The notes under the pieces are model-generated. The model ran no database searches, was not told the DNA's origin, and was given only the letters and a program-made list of their open reading frames with translations. Positions 16,939-24,951 of a stretch of DNA of 64,000 nt are shown in pieces; the stretch's first letter is position 1; the number at the start of each line of letters is the position of its first letter. The stretch comes from DATGZH01 sp035297265 (GTDB taxonomy: Bacteria; Actinomycetota; Acidimicrobiia; Acidimicrobiales; RAAP-2), in contig DATGZH010000016.1 of the NCBI GenBank assembly GCA_035297265.1, positions 1 through 64,000 on the forward strand, given 5' to 3'. Made by a program: the position numbers and the translations under genes.

Positions 16939-19260
16939 TTAGAGGACGTGGCGCCGCTGCAGGACCTGGAAGCTCACCCAGCCCGGGAGGATGGGCAGCC
17001 AGAACGTGGCCACCCGGAAGAGCAGGACGGCGGGCACGGCCTCGTGGCCCGGGATGCCGATGGCGGTGAGGCCGGCCACGAGGACCGCTTCCACCGCGCC
17101 GATGCCGCCCGGCGTCGGGGCGATCGAGCCCACGGAGTTGCCGGCCAGGTAGACGACGGCGGTGGCCAGCGTGGGCGGGTGGGCGCCCACCGCATGCAGG
17201 CAGGCGATGAGGGCGACCACGTAGCTGACGCTGAGGAGGAGGTTGCCGCCGACGCCGACGGCGAGCCGCCACGGCTGGGAGAGGACGGCGAGCAGCCGGG
17301 GCCACGCCGCCTGGACCCGGGGCCACACGACGTCGATGACCCGGCGTCGGACGAAGGGGATGGCGGCGAGGATCCCGACGACGATGATCGTCGCCCCGAG
17401 GACGGCGAGCACGCGCGGCCCGGGGAGCACCTTCAGATGGATGCCGGTCCCGGTGAGGATGCCCATGACGAGGAGGAGGACCACGGTCGTGACGACGCTC
17501 GTCACCTGGGACACCGCGATGCAGCCGGTGGCCGTCGCCGCGTCCACGTCGGAGCGCAGGAGGTAGCGCAGGTTGACGGTGACTTGGCCCACCGTGGGCG
17601 GCGTGACGAGGCCGACGAACGCCGTGGCCACCTCCACCGCGGTCGTGCGCAAGAGACGCAGCCGCACGGGGGTGAAGGCCTCGAGGTTGATGGCCGCGCC
17701 GAGGTAGGTGGCGGCGGAGGCCACGATGGCCACGAACAGCCAGAACGGCTGGGCGTCCCGCAGGGTCTTCACGAGGTTGATACTCGTGAACTGGCCGATC
17801 ACGAGGTAGGCGGCGAAGGTCACCGCCACCGCGGTGATGACGTCGCGAACCCGGAACCGTCCCAGTTGGACCTCGGGCACCTCGGCCAGCTGCGGCTCCT
17901 CGCCGAGCAGCTGGGTCCGCAGCTCGGAGAGGAGCGGTCGGGCCTGGCGCATGGCCCGCCGGCCCAGCGAGGCGAGGGCGAGGGGCTGCAGCGTGGCCGC
18001 CACCAGCTGCTCGTCGACCGGGCCGTAGCCGGCCCGCATGGCGGCCACCGCCCGGTCGGCGCCGACCGCCCCGCCGACCGCCACCAGGAGCTGGGCCACG
18101 TCCACCCGCCGTACCGTGTCCGCCGCGGCCACGGCGGCGTTGGCGTAGTCACGGAAGGCGATGCGGCCCGACGAGATCACCACGTCGTCGGGACCGAGCC
18201 GACGGTGGGCCACGCCCACCCGGTGGAGGCGGGCGAGCGTGGCGAAGGCCTCGGCGAGCTCCCCGTCGGACGGCTCGGTGGCCATCAGCGGCTTGGCCTC
18301 GAGCTCCTCTCTCGCCAGGACGACCACCCCGTCCTCCAGCTCGGCCAGGAGGACCACGGCCCCGACGGGCACCCCGGCGCTCGCCGCCACGTAGCTGGCG
18401 AGGGCTTCGTGCTCCATGCGGCCCCGGGTGGTGATCGGGAGGCGGCCGGTCACCTCGGTGCGCAGGCGGGCCATGTTCCAGAGGCGCCGGGTCAGGTTGA
18501 GGCCCTGGACGTCGGGACCGACGGCCCGCACCGCCAGCCGTCGGCCGTCCGTGAGCGTGGCCGAGAAGACCTGGCGGCGGTCGGGCAGCTCCTCCACCCG
18601 CTGGACGTAGAGGCCCACGCCTTCGAGGGCCTGGCGGACCTCGTAGGCGCTGAAGCGCCGGGAGGAGGCGCCGAGGATGAGGCGGGCGGTGAGCCCGAAG
18701 GCCCAGCCGGCGAGGACCACCACCGCCGCACCCGACGGGGTGATCGTGCCCAGCGCCAGCTGGGCCAGGAGGAGGACGACGAGGGCGACGGCCGACCGGT
18801 TGAACCAGCTGCGGTGGTGCCCGACGTCGCCGCCGGTGAGCGAGGCAACGATGACGGTGTTGGCGGCCATCGTGGAGCCGTCGCTATGGCCGAGAAGGCC
18901 CACCTCCAGCCCGCTCGACGAGTGGTTGAGCGCGGTGACCACGACCCCCATGACGAGCCCGGCCATGCCGGCGGCGAGCGCGGCGTTGACCGCGTCCTTC
19001 CGCCGGTTGAGCAGGAGGATGACGAAGTAGACGACGGCCAGCCCGATGGTGGCGACCAGCGCCACGGTGTCGACGGCCACGACGACGGCGTGGGCGAAGT
19101 GCGACAGCCCGCTCGAGATGTCCCGGTTGAGCTCCCGGGTGCCGGCCGGCAGGCCGGCGGTGAGCGCCAGGATCAGCACGAGCCCGGCCAGGCTGGCCAC
19201 CAGGCGCAGGACGTCGACCGGGCGGCGAAGCCGCGCCGTGGGCGTCGGCGCGGTGGTCAC
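16939..19260 (-). CDS. LPG synthase-like membrane protein with pseudokinase segment
   Basis: 773 residues in three parts. Residues about 15-200 hold several membrane helices. Residues about 200-440 are soluble and look like a decayed protein-kinase fold: L-A-R-L-H-R-V-G-V-A-H-R-R-L-G-P-D-D-V-V takes the place of the catalytic loop and R-D-Y of the D-F-G motif, without an acidic catalytic residue in H-R-R-L. From about 470 to the end is an eight-helix domain like the transmembrane half of lysylphosphatidylglycerol synthase (flippase-type, YbhN/AglD), with G-N-S-V-G-S-I-A-P-T-P-G-G-I-G-A-V-E as the signature. The aminoacyl-transferase domain of MprF is absent. Lipid or polyprenyl-sugar transport is a family-based inference. 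Confidence 0.8.
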   Translation of the reverse strand: MTTAPTPTARLRRPVDVLRLVASLAGLVLILALTAGLPAGTRELNRDISSGLSHFAHAVVVAVDTVALVATIGLAVVYFVILLLNRRKDAVNAALAAGMAGLVMGVVVTALNHSSSGLEVGLLGHSDGSTMAANTVIVASLTGGDVGHHRSWFNRSAVALVVLLLAQLALGTITPSGAAVVVLAGWAFGLTARLILGASSRRFSAYEVRQALEGVGLYVQRVEELPDRRQVFSATLTDGRRLAVRAVGPDVQGLNLTRRLWNMARLRTEVTGRLPITTRGRMEHEALASYVAASAGVPVGAVVLLAELEDGVVVLAREELEAKPLMATEPSDGELAEAFATLARLHRVGVAHRRLGPDDVVISSGRIAFRDYANAAVAAADTVRRVDVAQLLVAVGGAVGADRAVAAMRAGYGPVDEQLVAATLQPLALASLGRRAMRQARPLLSELRTQLLGEEPQLAEVPEVQLGRFRVRDVITAVAVTFAAYLVIGQFTSINLVKTLRDAQPFWLFVAIVASAATYLGAAINLEAFTPVRLRLLRTTAVEVATAFVGLVTPPTVGQVTVNLRYLLRSDVDAATATGCIAVSQVTSVVTTVVLLLVMGILTGTGIHLKVLPGPRVLAVLGATIIVVGILAAIPFVRRRVIDVVWPRVQAAWPRLLAVLSQPWRLAVGVGGNLLLSVSYVVALIACLHAVGAHPPTLATAVVYLAGNSVGSIAPTPGGIGAVEAVLVAGLTAIGIPGHEAVPAVLLFRVATFWLPILPGWVSFQVLQRRHVL

Positions 19261-19381
19261 CGTGGACCGGGCCGAGACGGACGTCCGAGGCGCACCGCGG
19301 GATCATGGCATGGCCGGCGCCTCGGCCGTCGGTGGGTCGGGCCAGCTCAGCACGGTCAGGTGCGGCCGGCGGCCTCGGTCG

Positions 19382-19906
19382 TCAGTCGAACGCCGCCACG
19401 TACCGCTGGTGGACGGCGTCCCACCGCCCGCGGGGCCACCGGGGCCAGTCCACCGCTCGCCCGTCGAGCGCCTCGGCGAGGAAGTCGAGGTGCACGTGCC
19501 AGCCGGCCTGGGTGATCGGCACCATGGGACCCTTCGCCTCGGGGGAGGTGGTGAAGACGAGCCGCGTGCCGCCGTGCTCCTCGGCGAGCTCGAAGCGGAT
19601 CGGCCCGTGGAGGTCAGTGTCGAGCGCCAGCAGGCGCGGCGGGTCGAGCTCGACGATCGTGCCGTGCAGCTCCACCGTCTCGTCGCCGGTGTTGAGCCAC
19701 CGCACGTCGAAGCGCCCGCCGGCGGCGAGCTCGACGGTGGCCGCACCCCACCAGGCCACGAGCTCGCCGGGGTCGGTGATGGCCGCCCAGACCCGTTCCG
19801 GTGGGTGGTCGAGGTGGCGCACGAAGCGGAGCTCGTAGCGACCGCGGCGGAGGGAGACGGACCCGAGGTCGGGCTCAGACCGGGTTATCGTCGCCTCCCT
19901 CGGCAC
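19382..19906 (-). CDS. SRPBCC / AHSA1-domain protein
   Basis: 174 residues with the START-like helix-grip fold of the AHSA1 group. The opening strand is E-L-R-F-V-R-H-L-D-H-P-P-E-R-V-W-A-A-I-T-D-P, followed by the loop W-W-G. Members bind small hydrophobic ligands, and the type paired with ArsR regulators is common in actinobacteria. GTG 19906 lies inside the end of the upstream arsR gene (32-base overlap in another frame), so translation is coupled and the protein probably acts with that regulator. Confidence 0.82.
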   Translation of the reverse strand: MPREATITRSEPDLGSVSLRRGRYELRFVRHLDHPPERVWAAITDPGELVAWWGAATVELAAGGRFDVRWLNTGDETVELHGTIVELDPPRLLALDTDLHGPIRFELAEEHGGTRLVFTTSPEAKGPMVPITQAGWHVHLDFLAEALDGRAVDWPRWPRGRWDAVHQRYVAAFD

Positions 19907-20207
19907 CGACCTGGCCGAGGTGGCGGTCGAGCGCGTCCAGATGGCCGGCCCACAGTTCCCGGTACGGGGTGAGCCAGGCGTCCACCTCGGCCAGCGGCGC
20001 CGGCCGGAGCCGGTACCACCGGCGCTGGGCCTGACGCTCGGTCTGGACGAGACCGGCCTCCCGGAGCACCCGGAGGTGCTGGCTCACGCCGGGCTGGCTC
20101 AGACCGAGGAGGGTCACGAGCTCACCCACCGACCGCGGGCGTTCCCGGAGGAGGTCGAGGATGCGCCGCCGTCGGGGCTCAGCCAACACGTCGAACGTCG
20201 AGAGCAC
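19875..20207 (-). CDS. ArsR-family transcriptional regulator
   Basis: 110-residue winged-helix repressor. The recognition segment is S-V-G-E-L-V-T-L-L-G-L-S-Q-P-G-V-S-Q-H-L-R-V-L-R-E-A-G followed by the wing R-R-W-Y-R-L. No cysteine pair for metal sensing is present, so this is the SRPBCC-linked class. GTG 20207 has no Shine-Dalgarno, but TAATGT lies seven bases upstream (leaderless type). A palindrome at 20238-20250 covers the -35 position and is the obvious autoregulatory operator. Confidence 0.85.
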   Translation of the reverse strand: MLSTFDVLAEPRRRRILDLLRERPRSVGELVTLLGLSQPGVSQHLRVLREAGLVQTERQAQRRWYRLRPAPLAEVDAWLTPYRELWAGHLDALDRHLGQVGAEGGDDNPV

Positions 20208-20214
20208 CCGGACT

Positions 20215-20220
20215 ACATTA
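20215..20220 (-). promoter_or_regulatory. -10 box of leaderless arsR promoter
   Basis: TAATGT on the minus strand, seven bases before GTG 20207. Confidence 0.45.
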
Positions 20221-20237
20221 CCGTACCTTTATATAAG

Positions 20238-20250
20238 CTATCGACGATAG
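20238..20250. promoter_or_regulatory. Palindrome at the arsR -35 region, likely ArsR operator
   Basis: CTATCG-A-CGATAG, a perfect 13-bp palindrome in an A/T-rich island (also TTATATAA at 20229-20236). Counting 17 bases back from the arsR -10 box puts the -35 at 20238-20243, inside the palindrome, so binding would block the promoter. Confidence 0.5.
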
Positions 20251-20297
20251 ATAGCGGATCCGCCGTTGCCGGCATCTCGGCAGCGGGGGCAGAGAGC

Positions 20298-20326
20298 TTG
20301 ACAGGCGGGAGGCGATAGGAGATCAT
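20298..20326 (+). promoter_or_regulatory. Promoter for F420-type reductase gene
   Basis: TTGACA (20298-20303), 17-base spacer, GATCAT (20321-20326). The consensus -35 and spacing are good; the -10 matches four of six positions. Confidence 0.5.
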
Positions 20327-20337
20327 AGATCTGAAGC

Positions 20338-20352
20338 GAGAGCATTGCTCTC
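20338..20352. promoter_or_regulatory. Palindromic operator downstream of the reductase promoter
   Basis: GAGAGCATTGCTCTC is a perfect 15-bp palindrome. Flanking GATCT (20328-20332) and AGATC (20353-20357) add a second inverted pair. It covers the expected transcription start and ends eight bases before the Shine-Dalgarno. Confidence 0.5.
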
Positions 20353-20370
20353 AGATCGAGGAGGATCCCC

Positions 20371-20835
20371 ATGAGCGCCGACCAGCAGCCCGCCCGTTAC
20401 GTCGAGCCCGACCGGTGGACCCGCCGGCTGCTGAACCCGGCCGTGGCCTGGCTCACCCGCCGCGGCCTCTCGGTCTACGGCTCGCGGGTGCTGGCGGTGC
20501 GGAGCCGCACGAGCGGCGAGTGGCGCACCACCCCGGTCAACCTGCTCACCGTCGACGGCGAGCGCTATCTCGTGGCCCCGCGCGGCGAGACCCAGTGGGT
20601 CCGCAACCTCCGGGCCACCGGGTCGGGCGAGCTCCGGGTGGGCCACCGGGTCGAGGCCTTCGCGGCCGACGAGGTGGACGACACGGCCAAGCCCCCGCTC
20701 CTGCGGGCCTACCTCCGCCGCTGGCGCTTCGAGGTGAAGACGTTCTTCGCCGGCGTCGGCCCCGAGGCGACCGACGAGGAGCTGCGCCGGATCGCCGAGG
20801 GCTACCCGGTGTTCGTCGTGCGCCCCGCCGCCTGA
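20371..20835 (+). CDS. Nitroreductase-family deazaflavin (F420)-dependent oxidoreductase
   Basis: 154 residues of the Ddn-like (DUF385) split beta-barrel family, which uses reduced F420 to reduce diverse substrates. Typical segments are R-T-S-G-E-W-R-T-T-P-V-N-L-L, G-E-R-Y-L-V-A-P-R-G-E-T-Q-W-V-R-N-L-R-A and the A-F-A-A-D-E-V region. The Shine-Dalgarno GAGGAGGAT is strong. It is divergent from the arsR-SRPBCC pair, with an operator on each side of the shared 163-base region, suggesting co-regulation. Substrate unknown; quinones or nitro compounds are typical of the family. Confidence 0.88.
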   Translation: MSADQQPARYVEPDRWTRRLLNPAVAWLTRRGLSVYGSRVLAVRSRTSGEWRTTPVNLLTVDGERYLVAPRGETQWVRNLRATGSGELRVGHRVEAFAADEVDDTAKPPLLRAYLRRWRFEVKTFFAGVGPEATDEELRRIAEGYPVFVVRPAA

Positions 20836-20859
20836 CCGTCCTCGCGCGAGGATCGGGCG

Positions 20860-22242
20860 GTGCCCGGACCGGAGCTCCTCGACGAGCTGCGGGCGGTGGT
20901 CGGGCCGTCCCACCTGCTCGTCGACGCCGACCTGGTTGCCGGCTACGCCGTCGACTGGACCGGACGCTTCTGCGGCGCCACCCCCGCCGTCGTCCGGCCG
21001 GGGACGACCGACGAGGTGGCCGACGTGCTCGCTGCCTGCCGCCGCCACGGCGCGGCGCTCACGCCGCAGGGCGGCAACACCGGCCTCGTCGGCGGGGGCG
21101 TCCCGCTGCACGGTGAGGTGGTGCTGAGCCTCCGCCGGCTCGACGAGCTCGGGGCGGTGGACCCGGTGGCCGGCCAGGTCACCGCGGGGGCCGGTGTCAT
21201 CCTGGCCGAGGTGCAGCGGGCCGCCGCCGCCGCCGGCTGGGCCTACGGCATCGACATGGCCAGCCGGGACAGCGCCACGGTCGGCGGCACGGTGGCCACG
21301 AACGCCGGCGGCCTGCGGGTCCTCCGCTACGGCGACACCCGGGCCCAGCTCCTGGGGGTCGAGGCCGTGCTCGGCACCGGGGCGGTGGTCTCGCATCTCG
21401 GGGGCCTGCTCAAGGACAACACCGGTTACCACCTCCCCTCGCTCCTGTGCGGCAGCGAGGGCACCCTCGGCGTGGTGACCGCGGCCCGTCTGCGCCTCGT
21501 GCCGCCGGCCGCGGCGCGCGTCGTCGCCCTCGTGGCCTTCGACGAGGTGGCCCCGGCCATCCGGGCCGCCGGGCGGCTGCGTCGGGACCTCCCCCCGCTC
21601 GACGCCGCGGAGTTCTTCCTCGCCGACGGGCTGGCGCTGGTCCGGGAGGTGACGGGGGCGGCCGCCCCCTTCGAGGCGGACCACGCCGCCTACCTCCTGG
21701 TCGAGGCGGCGGCGGCGGCGGACCCGACCGACGCGCTGGGCGCAGCGGTCGCCTCGCTCGACGGCGTGGCCGACGTGGCGGTGGCCGCCGGCACGAGGCG
21801 GGCGGCCGAGCTCTGGCGCTACCGCGAGGCCCACACCGAGGCCATCCACACCCTGGGCCCGCCGCACAAGCTCGACGTGACCCTGCCCCAGGACGAGCTG
21901 GCCCGCTTCGTGGCCGACGTGCCGGGCGCCGTGGCGGCCCGGGCGCCGAACGCCCGCTGCTGGCTCTTCGGCCACGCCGCCGACGGGAACGTCCACGTCA
22001 ACGTGACGGGGGTGCCGGTCGACGACGACGCGGTCGACGACGCGGTGCTCACGCTGGCCGCGGCGCGGGGCGGGAGCATCAGCGCCGAGCACGGCATCGG
22101 CGTGGCCAAGCGCCGCTGGTTGGCCGCCAACCGCAGCCCGGCCGAGCTCGAGACCTTCGCCGGGCTGAAGCGGGCGCTCGATCCCGACGGGGTGCTGAAC
22201 CCCCACGTCCTCCTGCCGGGGCCGCTCCCCGCTAGGCCGTGA
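20860..22242 (+). CDS. FAD-linked oxidase, GlcD / D-lactate dehydrogenase type
   Basis: 460-residue flavoprotein. The N-terminal PCMH-type FAD domain has L-T-P-Q-G-G-N-T-G-L-V-G-G and the D-S-A-T-V-G-G-T-V-A-T-N-A-G-G motif that contacts the flavin pyrophosphate. The C-terminal oxidase domain has G-H-A-A-D-G-N-V-H-V-N and the closing S-A-E-H-G-I-G-V-A-K, both conserved in D-2-hydroxyacid dehydrogenases. It probably oxidises a D-2-hydroxy acid. It follows the F420-type reductase by 24 bases. Its end overlaps the convergent murD2 gene by 11 bases. Confidence 0.85.
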   Translation: MPGPELLDELRAVVGPSHLLVDADLVAGYAVDWTGRFCGATPAVVRPGTTDEVADVLAACRRHGAALTPQGGNTGLVGGGVPLHGEVVLSLRRLDELGAVDPVAGQVTAGAGVILAEVQRAAAAAGWAYGIDMASRDSATVGGTVATNAGGLRVLRYGDTRAQLLGVEAVLGTGAVVSHLGGLLKDNTGYHLPSLLCGSEGTLGVVTAARLRLVPPAAARVVALVAFDEVAPAIRAAGRLRRDLPPLDAAEFFLADGLALVREVTGAAAPFEADHAAYLLVEAAAAADPTDALGAAVASLDGVADVAVAAGTRRAAELWRYREAHTEAIHTLGPPHKLDVTLPQDELARFVADVPGAVAARAPNARCWLFGHAADGNVHVNVTGVPVDDDAVDDAVLTLAAARGGSISAEHGIGVAKRRWLAANRSPAELETFAGLKRALDPDGVLNPHVLLPGPLPARP

Positions 22243-23566
22243 GCTCGCCGCAACGGCGGGCGGCGGCGGCGAAGGCCTCGGCCCGGGCCGCGTAGTCCCG
22301 GTACCCGCCGAAGCTCGCCGCCGCCGGGGAGAGGAGCACGACCCCGCCCGGCCCGGCCCAGGTGAACCCGTCGGCCACCGCCTCGTCGAGGCCCGGGCGG
22401 TCCCGCACCTCGACCCCGGGGGCCCCGGCCGTCAGCGCCTCGTGGATGCGGGGCCCGTTGGCCGGGAGCGTGAGGACGAGCGTCGCCTCCCGCCGTTCGG
22501 CCAAGGCCTCGGCCAGCGGCCCGTAGTCGACACCACGGTCGAAGCCGCCGACGAGGAGGGCGGTGCGCCGCCCGGGCAGGGCCTCGAGGGCGGCGACGGT
22601 CGGGAGGACGTTCGTAGCCAGGCTGTCGTCGTAGAAGTCGACGCCGTCCACCGAGCCGATGCGCTGCAGCCGGCTCCCGAGCCCGACGAACCCCCGGGCC
22701 GCCTCGGCCAGCGCGGCGTCGTCGGCCGCCTCGGGGATGCCGAGGCCCACGAGACAGGCCCGGGCCACGAGGGCGTTGCGCCGGTTGTGGCGACCGAGGA
22801 GGCCGAGCTCGTCCACCCACGCCCCGTCGAGCTCGGGGTCGCCGACGACCACCCACCGCACCCGCGGGCCGAGCTGGCCGGCCCGGGCCGCCAGGAGCTC
22901 GTTCTCGCCGTCGGCCACCGTGAGGTCCGCCCCCGGCTGGTGGCAGGCCGAGAGCTTGTCGGTGAAGTAGGTCTCGGCGTCGCCGTGCCAGTCGAGGTGA
23001 TCGGGGGCGAGGGAGGTGACGGCCACGACCGGCGGCGAGCAGGGGAGGTCGGTGGCCTGGAAGCTCGACGTCTCCACCACGTAGTAGTCGGCGTCCGACG
23101 GCGTGTCGGGGTCCCAGGGCGGCAGGCCGATGTTCCCGCCGACCACGGCGCGGTAGCCGAGCCCGGTGAGGAGGTGGCCGCAGACGGCGGTCGTGGTGCT
23201 CTTCCCCTTGGTGCCCGTGACGCACACCACCCGCTCCCTCGGCGCTTCGGCCATCCAGAGGCCGAGGCCGCCGACGACGGCCACCCCGGCCTCGACGAGC
23301 GACGCCACGTCGCTCCGGTAGCGGCTGAGGCCCGGGGTCTTCACGACGACCTCGCAGCGGCGCAGCTCGTCGAGGCCCCCTGCCGCGGTCCCCGCGACGG
23401 CCAGGCCCTCGACGGGGTGCGACGGCGGGTCGTCGTCGACGAGCACCGGCTCGGCGCCGAGGGCGAGCAGGCGCCGCACGTTGGCCCGGCCCTCGACGCC
23501 CACGCCGAAGACGCCCACCCGGGCGCCCGCGAGCTCAGACCAGGAGATCGTCGGCCGCGTAGTCAT
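22232..23566 (-). CDS. murD2: UDP-MurNAc-L-Ala--L-Glu ligase (MurD2 type)
   Basis: Mur-ligase of 444 residues. Residues 1-90 form the Rossmann-like domain (G-V-F-G-V-G-V-E-G). The ATP loop is G-T-K-G-K-S-T-T-T. The central domain has the E-T-S-S-F-Q and D-H-L-D-W-H-G motifs of MurD, and the third domain ends in L-L-S-P-A-A-A-S-F-G-G-Y. Ordinary MurD joins D-Glu to UDP-MurNAc-L-Ala. Here the gene directly follows murL with a 32-base overlap, the hallmark of the MurD2-MurL pair described in Xanthomonas, where L-Glu is added and then epimerised. So the L-Glu assignment rests on context. ATG 23566 lies inside the murL end. Confidence 0.8.
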   Translation of the reverse strand: MTTRPTISWSELAGARVGVFGVGVEGRANVRRLLALGAEPVLVDDDPPSHPVEGLAVAGTAAGGLDELRRCEVVVKTPGLSRYRSDVASLVEAGVAVVGGLGLWMAEAPRERVVCVTGTKGKSTTTAVCGHLLTGLGYRAVVGGNIGLPPWDPDTPSDADYYVVETSSFQATDLPCSPPVVAVTSLAPDHLDWHGDAETYFTDKLSACHQPGADLTVADGENELLAARAGQLGPRVRWVVVGDPELDGAWVDELGLLGRHNRRNALVARACLVGLGIPEAADDAALAEAARGFVGLGSRLQRIGSVDGVDFYDDSLATNVLPTVAALEALPGRRTALLVGGFDRGVDYGPLAEALAERREATLVLTLPANGPRIHEALTAGAPGVEVRDRPGLDEAVADGFTWAGPGGVVLLSPAAASFGGYRDYAARAEAFAAAARRCGELTA

Positions 23567-24881
23567 CGGGCACGGCGTCGCGGCCGAGCGGCCGGAAGAG
23601 CCGTTCGGCGGCCGAGGCGGCGGGGAGGAGGCCGCGGGTCGAGAGCTCGCGGGCGAGCGAGGCCACGAGCCCGTCGGCGGCGCGGTCGGGCCGGAGCGCG
23701 GTGAGGGCGAGGGCGGCCCGGCACTCGTCGACGTCGCCCACGCACTCGAAGGGCTTCGTCCCCTCGCCCAGGCCGAGCAGGACCCGGAACTGACCGGCGA
23801 GGTCCGGCTCGGCCAAGGGTTCGGTCTCGTCGAAGACCGCCGCCAGCTCGTCGGCCGACAGGAAGGGGGCGAGGACGAGGTCGATGAAGCAGCACTTGTC
23901 GCAGCGGCCGCACCAGGCGTCGAGGCGCCGTCGGCGGTCCAGGGCGAAGGCCCGGTTGCAGCTGCGGAAGAGGCGGTGGTAGCGGGGGAGCCCGGCGAAG
24001 CGCCGGGCCACCGCGAGCTCGCTCCACGAGCGGAGGTAGGAGAAGTAGGCCGGGCCGGGTGCGAAGGTCGCGGCGAGGAGTTCGCGCCACGCCGACTCGA
24101 AGGCCTCGCCCTTCGACCACTGGTGGTTGACGACGTGGCCACCCGTGTCGAGGTTGCCCGAAGACGCCGACCACTCGTTGGCCATCACGACGGCGTCGCG
24201 ACCGTGGCGCACCGCGCTCAGCACGGCGAGGGCGGAGAGGATCCCGGTCACCGGCACGTGGCCGTTCAGGTAGCCGAGCTCGGCCGGGTGCAGCACCTTC
24301 TCGTCGAGCTCCCGCTCGGCCCGCAGCACCGGGAGCCCGGTCGCCGCGGCCGGCGCCTCGAGGGCCTCGAAGCGGTCGCCGGCCGGGCCGACGACGAACA
24401 GGGCGGCCTCGGGGAAGCGGCGGGCGACGGCCTCGGCGGTCACGATCGAGTCGATCCCCCCGCCGAAGGGGACGAGCGGCCGCCCCGGGCCGCCTGGGGC
24501 GGGCACGGTCGGCGGCCGGTCCCGGTCGGGCCCGACCACCTCGAGCCCGCCCAGGTCGAGGCGGTTGCGGTAGGCGAACTCGGCGAGACCTTCGCGGTAG
24601 AAGGTGGCGAGGAACCGGCGCTCGTCGGCGGTGCTCGGATGGTCGCCCAGGTCGACGAGCGACGGCGCCGCCGTCTTGTAGTAGGAGACCCCGGCGAGGA
24701 GGAAGTACAGCCTCGCCGCGGCCTCAGCCGACGGGCCGCCCCGGCCGCCCGGGGCGAGGTGCACGACCTCGGTGAACGGCTCGTCGTCCACCTGGTATCG
24801 GCACTCGAGGAGGGCACGGTCCTCGTCGAGCTCGTAACCGCTGTAGGTGAAGCGCTCGGCGCGGGCGCCGGCCAGGGCCAT
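23535..24881 (-). CDS. murL: UDP-MurNAc-L-Ala-L-Glu epimerase (MurL)
   Basis: 448 residues. MurL inverts the terminal L-Glu of UDP-MurNAc-L-Ala-L-Glu to D-Glu, an alternative to glutamate racemase. Seen here: an N-terminal domain with two tyrosine-rich strands, then a PP-loop-like G-G-G-I-D-S near residue 155, the N-E-W-S-A-S-S-G-N region, and a cysteine cluster (C-N-R-A-F...C-G-R-C-D-K-C-C-F) that probably binds metal. ATG 24881 follows GAGAGGACG, whereas an upstream in-frame start would add shadow-like sequence. Recognition is from memory of the family plus its neighbour, not from a search. Confidence 0.78.
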   Translation of the reverse strand: MALAGARAERFTYSGYELDEDRALLECRYQVDDEPFTEVVHLAPGGRGGPSAEAAARLYFLLAGVSYYKTAAPSLVDLGDHPSTADERRFLATFYREGLAEFAYRNRLDLGGLEVVGPDRDRPPTVPAPGGPGRPLVPFGGGIDSIVTAEAVARRFPEAALFVVGPAGDRFEALEAPAAATGLPVLRAERELDEKVLHPAELGYLNGHVPVTGILSALAVLSAVRHGRDAVVMANEWSASSGNLDTGGHVVNHQWSKGEAFESAWRELLAATFAPGPAYFSYLRSWSELAVARRFAGLPRYHRLFRSCNRAFALDRRRRLDAWCGRCDKCCFIDLVLAPFLSADELAAVFDETEPLAEPDLAGQFRVLLGLGEGTKPFECVGDVDECRAALALTALRPDRAADGLVASLARELSTRGLLPAASAAERLFRPLGRDAVPDDYAADDLLV

Positions 24882-24897
24882 GCCGTCCTCTCTCGTG

Positions 24898-24913
24898 GCC
24901 CGCCGCGGCGGGC
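24898..24913. promoter_or_regulatory. 16-bp palindrome in the leader before murL
   Basis: GCCCGCCGCGGCGGGC, perfectly self-complementary, starts 17 bases upstream of the murL ATG in the 70-base gap after pgeF. As RNA it folds to a tight GC hairpin. It may be a processing or attenuation element. Confidence 0.3.
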
Positions 24914-24951
24914 GGCCCCATGCTACGGGGGCCGACCGGGCCCTTCGGTCG

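Noticed and set aside
24143..24174. Minus-strand frame extending murD2 far upstream into murL
   Set aside because: It is the antiparallel reading of murL in another phase; MurD similarity starts at ATG 23566.
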